Assembly (NCBI RefSeq): GCF_003931855.1
Contig: NZ_CP034248.1
Coordinates: forward strand, 2,170,001 to 2,234,000
Reading direction: 5' to 3'
Length of the DNA stretch: 64,000 bases
Source of the DNA: Paenibacillus lentus
GTDB lineage: Bacteria > Bacillota > Bacilli > Paenibacillales > Paenibacillaceae
Below are positions 25,500 through 34,731 of this stretch, in pieces. Numbering within the stretch: the stretch's first letter is position 1; each line of letters opens with the position of its first letter. Position numbers and translations under genes: made by a program. The notes beneath the pieces were generated by a model, which had not been told where the DNA came from, did no database searches, and saw only the letters and a program-made list of their open reading frames with translations.

Positions 25500-25556
25500 C
25501 CCCCTTTAGGCGCCCTGATCGATAAACGAGTTATCCCAAAGGCAGTCTAAAGGGGG
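25500..25556 (-). terminator. Terminator of the AA10 gene
   Basis: CCCCCTTTAG (25500-25509) pairs with CTAAAGGGGG (25547-25556). On the minus strand the stem is followed by CTTTTTG. The 37-base loop can form inner pairs. The remaining gap up to the hydrolase start shows nothing else. Confidence 0.75.
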
Positions 25557-25583
25557 GAATAAGGCTTGACTAGCTTCTTATAC

Positions 25584-26936
25584 CTATTTCAAAAGCCATA
25601 AGGCCGGTGTGTTCACTGGTTCCCAGCCCTCCAGGGAAGTATGGGACTGTCGGCACTCATATACCGAACCGTTATAAGTTACCAGCGTGCCAGTGGTGTA
25701 TGCCGTATTTGGCGCCCAAGCCTGAGCTGCCGGTGCTTCCGCTGTTGTTGCATGGACGGAATTGCTTGCAGGCGATTCATTGCCCGCGGCATCGAAGGCC
25801 CGAACAGTGAAGGTATATGTCGAATCGGGGCTTAGCCCAGTAACGACATAATCAGTAGTCGTTCCAGAGACCGTTGCTGCCAGAGCAGTGCCGTTATAAA
25901 TACGATAGCCTGCTACAGCTACGTTATCTGTGGAGGGATTCCACATTAGAGATACACTAGAAGAGCTTGGTGTCCCCATGACATGCAAATTGCCAGGCGC
26001 CGTAGGTGCTTCGGTGTCCACAATGACCCCTTCCGTCGTTATGTTCACCGGATTGCTGGCATTCGACAGGTTCCCTGCGGCGTCTTTGGCTTTTACAGTG
26101 AAGGTATAAGAAGTATTTGCCGTCAATCCCGTAACGGTATAGCTCAAAGCAGAGCCGGGCACCGTTGCGACGAGCGAACTGCCGTTGTAGATTTGATACT
26201 CGCTAACGCCAACGTTGTCTGTAGATGCGTTCCAAGCCAAGGATACACTGGTGGAAGTGGCGCCTGTAGAAATGAGTGCTCCAGGTGCGCTCGGAGCAAT
26301 CGTGTCGGTAGGAGGATTGTTTCCGCCGAAATTGACATCAATGACATTATAAAAGGCATTCGCCGTATCAGCGACTTCCCACACTGCCAGGATGACATGG
26401 TATCCGCTCCGCTGCGGAACATTGCAGGTATTTGAATATTCGAATGGAGGGCGGGCGCCACCATAGTCTACGGAGCAGAATGGAGTAAGATCAAAGGAGT
26501 TTCTGGAAAGAGGTGTATTCGGATCCCAGTTCTCTTTGGTAATATAGTATTTCCAGCTAGAGGTGGCATGAGCCGCCGTAAGCTTCCAAGTGAACGTATT
26601 TATACCCGAATTGATATTGACTTTCGCCCAGCGTGTAGCCGACTGCTCGTCCAATTTTGGAAAAGCTCCGCCTGCGCTAGCAATTTTACCGTCAGCTGGT
26701 CCCGCCTGGGGAAATCCTTTGGGCGCTTCCAGGCTCTGAGGCTCGTAAATTATAGCGCCACAATCCGTATTTTGTCCATTTTTGCATAGGATCGCTCGAC
26801 TTCCCGGGCTGTCCACATAACCATGAGCGGATGCCTGTTCGGCAAACATAACCATAAATACAGACAAAAGAACGATTAGGCCCAAGGAAGTAAACGCTTT
26901 CGTAAATATAGGATGAAATCCGCGAATTGCAGACAT
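25584..26936 (-). CDS. Secreted AA10 lytic polysaccharide monooxygenase with two FnIII domains and a chitin-binding module
   Basis: 450 residues from the ATG at 26936, set by AAGGGGGA about 7 bp upstream; an open frame continues to 27041 without a ribosome site. The signal peptide ends ASA, leaving an N-terminal histidine ([10 protein letters not shown]), the copper-brace residue of AA10 enzymes. The AA10 domain covers about 165-180 residues of the mature protein (with [20 protein letters not shown] and the late [11 protein letters not shown]). Two fibronectin type III domains follow (each starting TAPSAPG/EAPTAPG-like), then a C-terminal CBM5/12 ([29 protein letters not shown]-type, with exposed Trp/Tyr). 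It should oxidatively cleave crystalline chitin or cellulose; the CBM favours chitin. Confidence 0.93.
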   Translation of the reverse strand: MSAIRGFHPIFTKAFTSLGLIVLLSVFMVMFAEQASAHGYVDSPGSRAILCKNGQNTDCGAIIYEPQSLEAPKGFPQAGPADGKIASAGGAFPKLDEQSATRWAKVNINSGINTFTWKLTAAHATSSWKYYITKENWDPNTPLSRNSFDLTPFCSVDYGGARPPFEYSNTCNVPQRSGYHVILAVWEVADTANAFYNVIDVNFGGNNPPTDTIAPSAPGALISTGATSTSVSLAWNASTDNVGVSEYQIYNGSSLVATVPGSALSYTVTGLTANTSYTFTVKAKDAAGNLSNASNPVNITTEGVIVDTEAPTAPGNLHVMGTPSSSSVSLMWNPSTDNVAVAGYRIYNGTALAATVSGTTTDYVVTGLSPDSTYTFTVRAFDAAGNESPASNSVHATTAEAPAAQAWAPNTAYTTGTLVTYNGSVYECRQSHTSLEGWEPVNTPALWLLK

Positions 26937-27175
26937 TGTAATATCCCCCTTCTTCATTTGGATTGTGCTTTCTTTAAAACCTGGCTTCAACAGGATTGAC
27001 AATGAAGGCTCCCCTCCTAATATAGTAAATTTATAGGTCATTTCTACCGACAGACATCACCTCCTCAATTTAAATTTATACAAACTCTCGTTCAAGTTAC
27101 TGTTCCAAGGAGCTCCATTGTTGGTACAGTCTTTTACGAAAGTTCATACCAAGTTTAATAGACAAATAGGCGACA

Positions 27176-27203
27176 ATTATCAGCAAAAAACGTCAATAAT
27201 CAA
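27176..27203 (-). promoter_or_regulatory. Candidate promoter of the AA10 gene
   Basis: On the minus strand TTGATT and GATAAT are separated by 16 bp. The leader to the 26936 ATG would be about 230 nt. Between this site and the AraC gene on the plus strand the sequence is AT-rich, with a small TTAGG/CCTAA inverted repeat at 27330-27343 that might be a regulator site. The gap 26937-27357 holds no gene that I can support. Confidence 0.35.
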
Positions 27204-27357
27204 CATGGTTTATAATGGGTTTAATGACGAATATGAACAAAAATGACAAAACACTAAGAAATTTAAGTTACATACTAACCTTCTCGCATGTAACTCGTCA
27301 AGCCAATTTTTTACAGTTTATTGGGGATCTTAGGTAATCCTAAATCACTTAAGGCAG

Positions 27358-28266
27358 GTGCACCACGATAGGAGGAGAAAAAATGAAGTATCACTCAACG
27401 ACTTCCATCCAACGAGATCAGATCGCGTTACCCCCTCCTTTCAGCGACTTCATTGGCACCGGGCTCTCGAGATCAACTGGATCGCTAGCGGTACCGGAAT
27501 TTACGTCATCAATGGGCAGGAGCTTCCGTTTTGTGCGGGCGACATTTTTCTCATCGATTCCGATGACCTGCACCGCGCCTACGGAGGCAAAGGTCTCGAG
27601 ATGGTCATTCTAATGATGGAGCCGTCCCTGCTCGCTAGCGAGCAACGCTATGATCCGGAAATATTGCTCCCATTTCGCAACACTGGTTCACAATTTTCGA
27701 ATCACATTTCTCATGAGCAGGCTGGTTGCGGCAAGCTGGTTAAATACATCGAGGAGATCGACGCCGAATTTGCATCACAGCAGCCATCGTATACCTCGGT
27801 CATACGCGGTTTGCTGCTGCAACTGTTAGGCGAGATTAACCGCAGCCACAAGCACAGGCAACTCAGTGCCGGCTTAGGTATAAGCGCCAGTTCCAATGCC
27901 GGGGCAAACCGTAGGCTTTCTGGACGAAGGCAGCTGGGGCAAATGAGAGCGGTTATTCTCACCATGGAAAATGAAATTTCTCATCCGTGGACGCTGAAGG
28001 AGCTGGCAGAAGTCGCTCATTTGAGTCCGTCCCGCTTTAGTGCGCTGTTTAGTCAGATTGTCGGGTCATCGCCGCTGCACTATCTGGTGCAGCTTCGGCT
28101 CGATTATGCGGTCGGATTGTTAGAGCAGGGGGAGCTGAGCGTGCTGGAGATCGCTGAGCAGTGCGGATTTCGGAATCTATCGAATTTTAACCGGCTTTTC
28201 TTGAATTATTTGGGCATGACCCCCAGCGTGATGAGAAGGCGGTTGCAGGGTGGAGCTATCGATTAA
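27358..28266 (+). CDS. AraC-family regulator with cupin sensor domain; start uncertain, possible 5' frameshift
   Basis: 302 residues in the frame opened by a GTG at 27358. An N-terminal cupin (LHWHRALEINWIASGTGIYVING, then GDIFLIDSDDLHRAY) is followed by two C-terminal HTH motifs (WTLKELAEVAHLSPSRFSALFSQIVGSSPLHYL and LSVLEIAEQCGFRNLSNFNRLFLNYLGMTPSVMR). The GTG has no good ribosome site. A near-perfect GGAGG with ATG at 27383 is present but in the +1 frame, so one base may have been lost or gained between 27383 and about 27400. Probable activator of the kinase/GH4 genes downstream, with a sugar as ligand. A TCAAAAC/GTTTTGA inverted repeat lies between this gene and the kinase. Confidence 0.8.
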   Translation: MHHDRRRKNEVSLNDFHPTRSDRVTPSFQRLHWHRALEINWIASGTGIYVINGQELPFCAGDIFLIDSDDLHRAYGGKGLEMVILMMEPSLLASEQRYDPEILLPFRNTGSQFSNHISHEQAGCGKLVKYIEEIDAEFASQQPSYTSVIRGLLLQLLGEINRSHKHRQLSAGLGISASSNAGANRRLSGRRQLGQMRAVILTMENEISHPWTLKELAEVAHLSPSRFSALFSQIVGSSPLHYLVQLRLDYAVGLLEQGELSVLEIAEQCGFRNLSNFNRLFLNYLGMTPSVMRRRLQGGAID

Positions 28267-28374
28267 TAGTTCTAACAGTGATTCAAAACAGTAAGATCAT
28301 ATCAGTTTTGAGTCTGATTATAGAAGAATTCGTTAGGTTATCTTTGTAATCTAAAGGGGAAGGAGAGATGACCT

Positions 28375-29370
28375 ATGAACTTCTTTTTGGGTGTCGACGC
28401 TGGTGGCAGCAAGACGTATAGTCTTATCGTCAATGAGAGGGGCGAGACACTCGGCCGCGGGGCAAGCGGCAATGGAAATCATCAGACCAACCCCTGCCAT
28501 GCGGAGAATAATATCGCCTCAGCTTGCCGTCAGGCGCTTCGGGAAGCGGGGCTATCCAAGGAGAATATTTCTCAGGCTTACTTCGGCCTTGCCGGGGCGG
28601 ATCGCGAGGCGGATTATGCGGTGCTCCGTCCGATGATCCGAAGAATGGAGTTTCCACGGTACTCCATTGCCTGCGATACTATGATCGCGATGCGATCGGG
28701 TACGGCTCGCTCTTACGGAGCGGTTGTTATTAGCGGTACGGGGTTTAACGCAGCCGCTCGCAATAGAGCTGGGAAAGAGCTGCAGTATGGCGGGTTCGGA
28801 TACATTTATGGCGATGGTCAAGGTTCAGGAAGGGATCTGGCCAACTTTGCATTCCGCTCTGCGGTAAGGGCCTGGGATTTGCGGGGTGAATCCACGGTGC
28901 TCCATGATCTTGTCTTAAAGACCGCGGGCTTTCACAGTGTTCCGCAAATGCTCGATGCGGCGCTGGATCGAGGTTACGTCCCTCCGTTATCCTTAGCCGA
29001 GCTTGTCTTTGAAGCCGCAAAGCAAGGGGACGAGGTCGCAGCCAGCCATCTGGCTGAGCAGGGCAGCGAGCTGGGAAATGCGGCTGCGGCCCTGATTCGC
29101 CGGCTTGGTATGGAGAATGAGGAGTTTGATGTCGTGCTTGGCGGCAGCATTTTGTCCAAAAGCCGGAGCCCGATCATGACTGATGCGCTGGCCAGAACTG
29201 TCAGCTTGACGGCTCCCCGAGCCAAGGTTGCACGGATCGAGATGGAGCCGGTGGCCGGTGCGGTGTTAAGCGCTATGGACGCTGTGGGACATAGGGTGAG
29301 TGAGGAGATCATTGGCCGCTTGCGCGGCATTAGTTATAGCGATTTGAAGGGAGAGGCAAAGGATGTGTGA
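28375..29370 (+). CDS. BadF/BcrA-type ATPase family sugar kinase, GlcNAc-kinase-like
   Basis: 331 residues of the actin-like ATPase fold. GVDAGGSKTYSLI at the start is the phosphate-1 loop, AYFGLAGADR and SGTGFNA the phosphate-2 region, and YGDGQGSGRDLANFAF the sugar-binding segment seen in N-acetylglucosamine kinase relatives. It starts behind AGGAGAGATG and ends 8 bp inside the next gene, a GH4 glycosidase, so the two are coupled. It probably phosphorylates an imported amino sugar or beta-glucoside. Family members with other substrates (glucosamine, 2-hydroxyglutaryl-CoA dehydratase activators) exist, but the context points to sugars. Confidence 0.8.
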   Translation: MNFFLGVDAGGSKTYSLIVNERGETLGRGASGNGNHQTNPCHAENNIASACRQALREAGLSKENISQAYFGLAGADREADYAVLRPMIRRMEFPRYSIACDTMIAMRSGTARSYGAVVISGTGFNAAARNRAGKELQYGGFGYIYGDGQGSGRDLANFAFRSAVRAWDLRGESTVLHDLVLKTAGFHSVPQMLDAALDRGYVPPLSLAELVFEAAKQGDEVAASHLAEQGSELGNAAAALIRRLGMENEEFDVVLGGSILSKSRSPIMTDALARTVSLTAPRAKVARIEMEPVAGAVLSAMDAVGHRVSEEIIGRLRGISYSDLKGEAKDV

Positions 29371-30673
29371 GCGAAGCGGACTCAAGATAGCCGTGCTCGG
29401 CGGGGGCTCCTCGTATACCCCTGAGCTGGTGGAAGGACTAATCAAGGGGTATGAGGAGATGCCGGTTGCTGAAATCTGGCTCGTCGATATCGAGGCAGGA
29501 AAACGGAAGTTGGATATCGTAGGCAATCTCGCCAAGCGGATGGTTCGCAAAGCGGGGCCGCCTATTCAGGTGCATCTGACCCTGAACCGGAGGGAAGCGA
29601 TTAGAGACGCGGATTTCGTATTAACACAGATGCGCGTTGGTATGCTGGAAGCCAGGAGGCTCGATGAGCATATCCCGATTCGGCATGGAGTGATCGGGCA
29701 GGAGACGACAGGCCCCGGAGGCATGTTCAAGGCCCTGCGCACGATTCCTGTCATATTGGAGATCTGTCGTGATATCGAGGAGCTTGCGCCGAATGCATGG
29801 ATGCTGAATTTTACGAATCCGGCTGGCATGATTACCGAAGCAGTCCAAAAATATTCACGCGTGCGAACGATCGGGCTGTGCAACTCGCCGATCAATTTTA
29901 AGAAGTCCCTAGCTGCGGTCTATAATGTGCCGGAGGAGAAGGTGCTGCCGGAATTCGTCGGCATTAATCATTTGCATTGGGTAACCTCCGCCCTTGTGGA
30001 TGGGGAAGAGGTTCTGTCCGAGCTGCTTGCGGGTGAAGGTGGGGAGTACACCGCAGCAAATGTACCTACCTTCGGCTGGGACCCCGAGTTTCTCCAATCG
30101 CTGTCAGCTGTGCCAACCTACTACCTCAAGTATTTTTACATGCAAGATGAGATGCTCGGGGAAATGAAAGAATCGCTAGAACAGAATGGAACGCGGGCTG
30201 ATATCGTCAGTCGGGTAGAGAAGGAATTGTTTGAGCTTTACGAGGACGAGACACTGGAGGAGAAGCCAAAGCAGCTGGAGCAGCGGGGCGGAGCATATTA
30301 TTCCGAGGCAGCGGTAAGGCTGATGCAGTCGCTGTACCTGGGATCTAATGATATTCAGACACTGAACGTGGCTAATAGCGGTATCTATGATTTCCTGCCT
30401 GCGGACAGCTCTATTGAGGTGAACTGCGTCGTGAGTTCGGGCGGGCCAATTCCACTTGTTCCCCGGTATGTGCCATCGCATATCAAAGGCTTGCTGCATG
30501 CGGTAAAGACTTATGAACGTCTAGTGATTGAAGCAGCGGCTACCGGTGACCGGGCACTGGCGCTGCAAGCCTTAGTGCATCATCCGCTTGTCCCTTCTGC
30601 CTCCACGGCAAAGGTGCTTCTGAATGAAATGCTGGAAGCACATCGACAGTATCTTCCGAACTTTTTTGCATAA
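29363..30673 (+). CDS. GH4-family 6-phospho-beta-glucosidase (NAD+/Mn2+ dependent)
   Basis: 436 residues, usual size. The NAD-binding motif AVLGGGSSYTPELVEG opens the protein; NFTNPAGM, GLCNSP (metal-ligand Cys) and GINHLHW (metal-ligand His) follow in the family order of LicH/CelF-type enzymes. These use an NAD redox step and a divalent metal to split 6-phospho-glycosides. Preceded by a kinase rather than a PTS, so the substrate is presumably phosphorylated after import by an ABC transporter, whose genes downstream have decayed. Confidence 0.92.
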   Translation: MCERSGLKIAVLGGGSSYTPELVEGLIKGYEEMPVAEIWLVDIEAGKRKLDIVGNLAKRMVRKAGPPIQVHLTLNRREAIRDADFVLTQMRVGMLEARRLDEHIPIRHGVIGQETTGPGGMFKALRTIPVILEICRDIEELAPNAWMLNFTNPAGMITEAVQKYSRVRTIGLCNSPINFKKSLAAVYNVPEEKVLPEFVGINHLHWVTSALVDGEEVLSELLAGEGGEYTAANVPTFGWDPEFLQSLSAVPTYYLKYFYMQDEMLGEMKESLEQNGTRADIVSRVEKELFELYEDETLEEKPKQLEQRGGAYYSEAAVRLMQSLYLGSNDIQTLNVANSGIYDFLPADSSIEVNCVVSSGGPIPLVPRYVPSHIKGLLHAVKTYERLVIEAAATGDRALALQALVHHPLVPSASTAKVLLNEMLEAHRQYLPNFFA

Positions 30674-30700
30674 AGCATTGCGATTTTGGGTGTCCCGGCA

Positions 30701-30728
30701 GTCATCAATGATGACAGGAGGACTCTCT
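30701..30728 (+). terminator. Weak hairpin after the GH4 gene
   Basis: GTCATC/GATGAC at 30701-30715 (loop AAT), followed by a purine stretch and then TCTTTTTTTT from about 30727. The stem is short and the U-tract a little distant, so termination is uncertain. Confidence 0.4.
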
Positions 30729-30908
30729 TTTTTTACAGTCTGCGGCTGCTTTTCTCCAAGTGGTTGTCCCGTTTTGCCCTGTTTTCTTTAGGGGTCGTTG
30801 CAAGAGACAGTGATTTCTATCAGATTTAGTTGATTAGGCAAGTAGTTAATGGGTGCTGTCTTTTTTAAGATATAGGTAACTGGTAAACGGAGTAGGGAGG
30901 AACAAGCT

Positions 30909-31294
30909 ATGTCACAGATTTCCGTTGAGAAAAGAATGCAGCCGAACTCGCGTCAGATAAATCTAAAGATGGCCTTCAAGAGAGTTGTTCAAACGATCAC
31001 TTACTTGCCGCACTTTATGTCCTGGGTTATTATCGGCGGATTGGTTGGCTCCTTGCTGTCCACCGACAACGGTAGTGTAAATATGCTGCTGGAGCGTTTA
31101 AATTTCATTTCGCAGCCGATCCGGGTCTTCGAGACGTATCCGATGTCATCGATACTTACGTCGTCCGTGTCGGCATTGATAATTATCGTTATTCCTACGC
31201 TTCGGCCGTTGGCCTTTTCAAATCGGTAATTAGCGTCGGTCTTCTCAGCATAGCGAACTATATCGCAAGAAAATCCGACAATAGCTTATGGTAA
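30909..31294 (+). pseudogene. Remnant of an LplB-type sugar ABC permease
   Basis: Only two pieces of a roughly 300-residue permease remain. The first, from about 30966, reads KRVVQTITYLPHFMSWVIIGG... up to LERLNF. The middle, including the EAA loop, is missing. The end appears in another frame from about 31125 to a TAA at 31292 (DVSDVIDTYVVRVGI ... GLFKSVISVG ... NSLW). An internal deletion with frameshift therefore inactivated it. A good GGGAGG and ATG at 30909 are still present. These permeases usually pair with LplC and import complex oligosaccharides. Confidence 0.85.
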
Positions 31295-31321
31295 TCGCGA
31301 CAGAACTGGAGGAGAAGCAGG

Positions 31322-31860
31322 ATGGTGCGTGACAGCTTTAGCTATATCTTTTAACGAAGGAATAGACACATCTAAGGGCGGAATTACGCTCTGGCCGAGA
31401 GTATTCACTTGGGAAAATTACGACGTGGTGTTCAAAGACGACCGTTTGATGAGCGGATTTCTCATTTCCGTGCTCCGGACGGTCATCGGGACGGTAACAG
31501 CGATATTGTGTACAGCAATCTTCTCTTACGGCATGAGTAAACGCGAGCTGATCGGCCGCAAGTATTACATGATCATGTGCATCATCACAATGTACTTTGG
31601 CGGTGGGTTGATTCCGACCTTTCTGCTTATCCGTAATCTCGGATTAATGAATTCTTTCTGGGTGTTCATTATTCCTTCCTTGATCGGTGTCTGGAATATG
31701 ATTATATTCCGTACATTTTTCCAAGGGCTTACGGCAGGGCTGGAGGAATCGGCTAAAATTGATGGCTGCGGCAATTGGGGGACGCTGTTTCGAATCGTGC
31801 TTCCGCTATCCGGTCCTGTTATTGCTACCTTGGCTTTGTTCACAGCGGTAGCGCATTGGG
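31322..31860 (+). pseudogene. Remnant of an LplC-type sugar ABC permease
   Basis: The original start is visible (GGAGGAG, ATG at 31322, MVRDSFSYIF) but meets a stop after ten codons; the N-terminal helix is gone and the frame resumes from about 31329 with ALAISFNEG. A long piece is intact, including LRTVIGTVTAILCTAIFSYGMSK and the EAA loop GLEESAKIDGCGNWGTLFRIVLP. It breaks off at LFTAVAHW near 31860, where sensor-kinase sequence begins without a gap. The last 60 or so residues are lost. Confidence 0.85.
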
Positions 31861-31861
31861 A

Positions 31862-32756
31862 ACGCTGCTGCAAATCAGAGATAATATCGAATACAAGCTT
31901 GAGGATGTGGAACGAGTTTCTTCTATTATATATGATGATTATTCATTAGTTCTGCACCTGCGCCATTTCGAGAATGGCTGGGATACATATGAAAGAACAG
32001 TAACGACGCTTAGACCCAAACTCCAGAATGCGATGCAAGCAACGAGGTTAAATATGGCGATGTTCATTTTTTTGCATAATCAGCATTTTAATGAATCTTA
32101 TTATGGCTCCTTTGAGCAAGAGAACCTGGATATGCTGGAGCGGCTAGTTGAACAAGAGTGGTACACGACTTACCCGCAAGAGGAATATGGGAAAACGATG
32201 GTCTGAAAAAAGGTACAGCGCGACGAGCAATATGGACGGATATCCTTGTTACGGCGTATGGTTGATGTGTATCCGTTGGAAGTCAAGGAAGTCAGGTTTA
32301 TGCGTTTTAGCGTCCAAATTCAGGAACTGCTCGAAGCCACAGGCGCAGATTAATCCGCATTTCCTGTATAATACGTTGTCATCGATTAGCCGGCTGGCCA
32401 AGTTTGGTGAAATTGACAAGTTGCAGAAGATGGTGCTTGATCTAGCCAAGTTCTATCGTCTCTCTTTAAATGAAGGAAGGACGGTGATTCCGATTCGCCA
32501 TGAGCTGGAGCAGGCCGACCGCATCAGATTTAAAGTGATTGATAACGGCCTGGGCATGTCGCCTGTGCTCATCCGCCGAATGTTCGATCCGATGGAGGGC
32601 CAGAATGTTGGCTTCGGCATCCGTAACGTAAATAGCCGCATCCAGCTCCATTTCGGGGCTGAATACGGCGTAACGATCGGCAGCAGGCCAGGGGTGGGGA
32701 CGACAGTGCAGATCGTCATCCCGGCCACTCCTTACTTCCCGGAGGAAGGGGTATGA
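31862..32756 (+). pseudogene. Remnant of a YesM-type sensor histidine kinase
   Basis: Pieces of a kinase of normally about 590 residues are spread over three frames. Part of the extracellular sensor (LLQIRDNIEYKLEDVERVSSIIYDDYSL ... LVEQEWYTTYP) runs to a TGA at about 32206. A shifted piece (QYGRISLLRRMVDVYPLEVKEVR) follows. Then come the phospho-acceptor box QINPHFLYNTLSSISRLAKFGEIDKLQKMV and, after a deletion, the ATP-binding end (FKVIDNGLGM, GFGIRNVNSRI). Segments between these are missing. It would have controlled the adjacent lplB/lplC. Its last 25 bp overlap the convergent aspA gene. Confidence 0.85.
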
Positions 32757-34171
32757 TGCAGGAATTTGGCCCCGGCAATTCCCGGTGAGGTCATCTCATG
32801 GGGATCGAGGATGACATCGAGCTCCTCCGGGGTCAACACTTTATATTCAAGGCATAACTCACGCACGGAGCGGCCCGTGGCAATAGCTTCTGCGGCGATT
32901 TTGCTGACCGTTTCGTAGCCAAGATGCGGATTGAGTGCAGTAATAATGCCAACGCTTTGATCCACGTAAGCTTGGCATTGCTCCATATTCGCCGTGATTC
33001 CTTCCAGACAGTACTTTTGGAACGACTGGAAGGCCTGGTTCATAATGCTGATGGACTGCATCAGGTTGAATACGAGCACGGGCTCCATGACGTTTAGTTC
33101 GAATTGTCCGGCTTCTGCGGCCATACTAATCGTGGTGTCATTCCCAATGACCTGGAATGCGACCTGGTTGATGAGCTCGGCCATAACCGGATTAACTTTG
33201 CCCGGCATGATCGAGGAGCCCGGCTGGCGAGCCGGCAAGGTGATTTCCCGGATTCCTGCTCTAGGCCCGGAAGACATGAGCCGCAAGTCGTTAGCAATTT
33301 TGGACATGTTGATCATGCACAGCTTCAGCGCAGCCGATGTCTCTGTATACGCATCACAGTTTTGCGTAGCGTCCACAAGCTGGCCTGCTGAGAACATCGG
33401 GTAACCGCTATACTCTGCCAACAATTTGACTACGCGTTCGATGTATTTAGGTTCCGCATTTAAGCCGGTGCCGACCGCCGTAGCACCCATATTGATTTCG
33501 AATAAAGCTTGTCTGGTCTGGTCCATTCTGCGAATGTCTCTTTCCAGCACACGTCGATAAGCTTCGAATTCTTGTCCCAGACGTATAGGTACGGCATCCT
33601 GCAAATGAGTTCGTCCCATTTTAATGATGTTGTCGAATTCCTGTGCTTTTTTCTTGAATGTATCAGCCAGCGAGCGAGTCGTCTTCAGCAGCCGATCCAG
33701 CAGATTAAGAATCGCGATATGGTTCGCCGTCGGGAAGGCGTCATTCGTCGATTGGGACATGTTCACATGGTTGTTTGGACTAACTGTGGCATAATCGCCT
33801 TTCTCTTTACCCAAAATTTCTAGCGCGCGGTTCGCGATCACTTCGTTGGCATTCATGTTGATGGAAGTACCAGCGCCGCCTTGAATCGGATCGGTAATGA
33901 ATTGATCGTGATAATGTCCACCCATAATTTCGTCGGTCGCCTGGATAATCGCTTTACCGATCGTGGGGTCCAGCTGGCCAATGTCCATGTTGGCTTGGGC
34001 AGCAGCTTTCTTTACAAGGGCGAGGGCATGGATAAGTTCGGAATATATTCTGTATCCGGTAATGGGGAAGTTCTCCACGGCACGCATGGTTTGGACACCA
34101 TAATAGGCATCTTTCGGAACTTCTAAGGAACCTAGAAAATCTTTTTCGATTCGGAATGAGTTGTTTGGCAT
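32732..34171 (-). CDS. aspA: Aspartate ammonia-lyase
   Basis: 479 residues from the ATG at 34171, which has GGAGAGGTGG 7 bp upstream; an open frame to 34255 is not family-like. The superfamily signature GSSIMPGKVNPVMAE is present, as are GGAGTSINMNANEVIANRA and the MGRTHLQDAVPIRLGQEF block. It converts aspartate to fumarate and ammonia as a cytosolic homotetramer. AspA and fumarase are close relatives; the length and the MGATAVGTGLNA segment fit aspartase. The 3' end overlaps the decayed kinase by 25 bp, so the deletion that removed the sensor reached, but did not obviously damage, this gene. Confidence 0.92.
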   Translation of the reverse strand: MPNNSFRIEKDFLGSLEVPKDAYYGVQTMRAVENFPITGYRIYSELIHALALVKKAAAQANMDIGQLDPTIGKAIIQATDEIMGGHYHDQFITDPIQGGAGTSINMNANEVIANRALEILGKEKGDYATVSPNNHVNMSQSTNDAFPTANHIAILNLLDRLLKTTRSLADTFKKKAQEFDNIIKMGRTHLQDAVPIRLGQEFEAYRRVLERDIRRMDQTRQALFEINMGATAVGTGLNAEPKYIERVVKLLAEYSGYPMFSAGQLVDATQNCDAYTETSAALKLCMINMSKIANDLRLMSSGPRAGIREITLPARQPGSSIMPGKVNPVMAELINQVAFQVIGNDTTISMAAEAGQFELNVMEPVLVFNLMQSISIMNQAFQSFQKYCLEGITANMEQCQAYVDQSVGIITALNPHLGYETVSKIAAEAIATGRSVRELCLEYKVLTPEELDVILDPHEMTSPGIAGAKFLHHTPSSGK

Positions 34172-34546
34172 GAATCTTCCACCTCTCCTTATATCTACAT
34201 ATATATTGTAACCTTTTTGAATTACAGGATATCCAGGTAAGGGCCTGTTTTGCACACAATTTCATGGAGTCAGAATTTATCCGGTATATAAAAACGGAAG
34301 CCTGATCGTAAATGAACAGCGCGGACTGCTTGTTAATTCTAATGTATCATGTTCCATAATTTACTCACAAGGCAGATAAGGCGGTTCGATGACTTTAATG
34401 AAAGCTGCAACTTTACTCCTGTTTTTTACGTATTAAGTTTAATACATCCGGAAAACGGGTAATTTACTTCAGTGTATTTATTAGTAATCATACATAATCA
34501 TGCTGCAATATGCGATAGAGGTGGCGAAGAAAGGAGCAAAATAGCT
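34172..34546. other. 375-bp intergenic region, divergent promoters
   Basis: AT-rich gap between aspA (minus) and the small gene at 34547 (plus). No convincing -35/-10 pair with proper spacing, no strong hairpin and no coding frame seen. Confidence 0.4.
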
Positions 34547-34720
34547 ATGAACATTGTCGTTCACAGTTCATTACCATATTACTCCCAACACCCCAGATCA
34601 CCAATCTTGCATCTTTCCAGGAAAAGTGACAGGTACAATAAACCTGTTAGATTCAAGGATGTGCTTCAAGAGAAAATGAAGGCAAACCGTGACAGGCCAA
34701 AGCTTAAACAGTCTGAGTGA
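34547..34720 (+). CDS. Small basic protein of unknown function
   Basis: 57 residues from the ATG at 34547 with AAGGAG 10 bp upstream. The start MNIVVHSSLPYYSQ is mildly hydrophobic; the rest is rich in Arg, Lys and Ser, with a helical RFKDVLQEKMKANRDRPK end. No membrane segment. It lies convergent with the ABC permease gene, 11 bp between stops. The ribosome site and the compositional pattern support a real gene, but I recognise no family. Confidence 0.45.
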   Translation: MNIVVHSSLPYYSQHPRSPILHLSRKSDRYNKPVRFKDVLQEKMKANRDRPKLKQSE

Positions 34721-34731
34721 GAAGATTAGCA

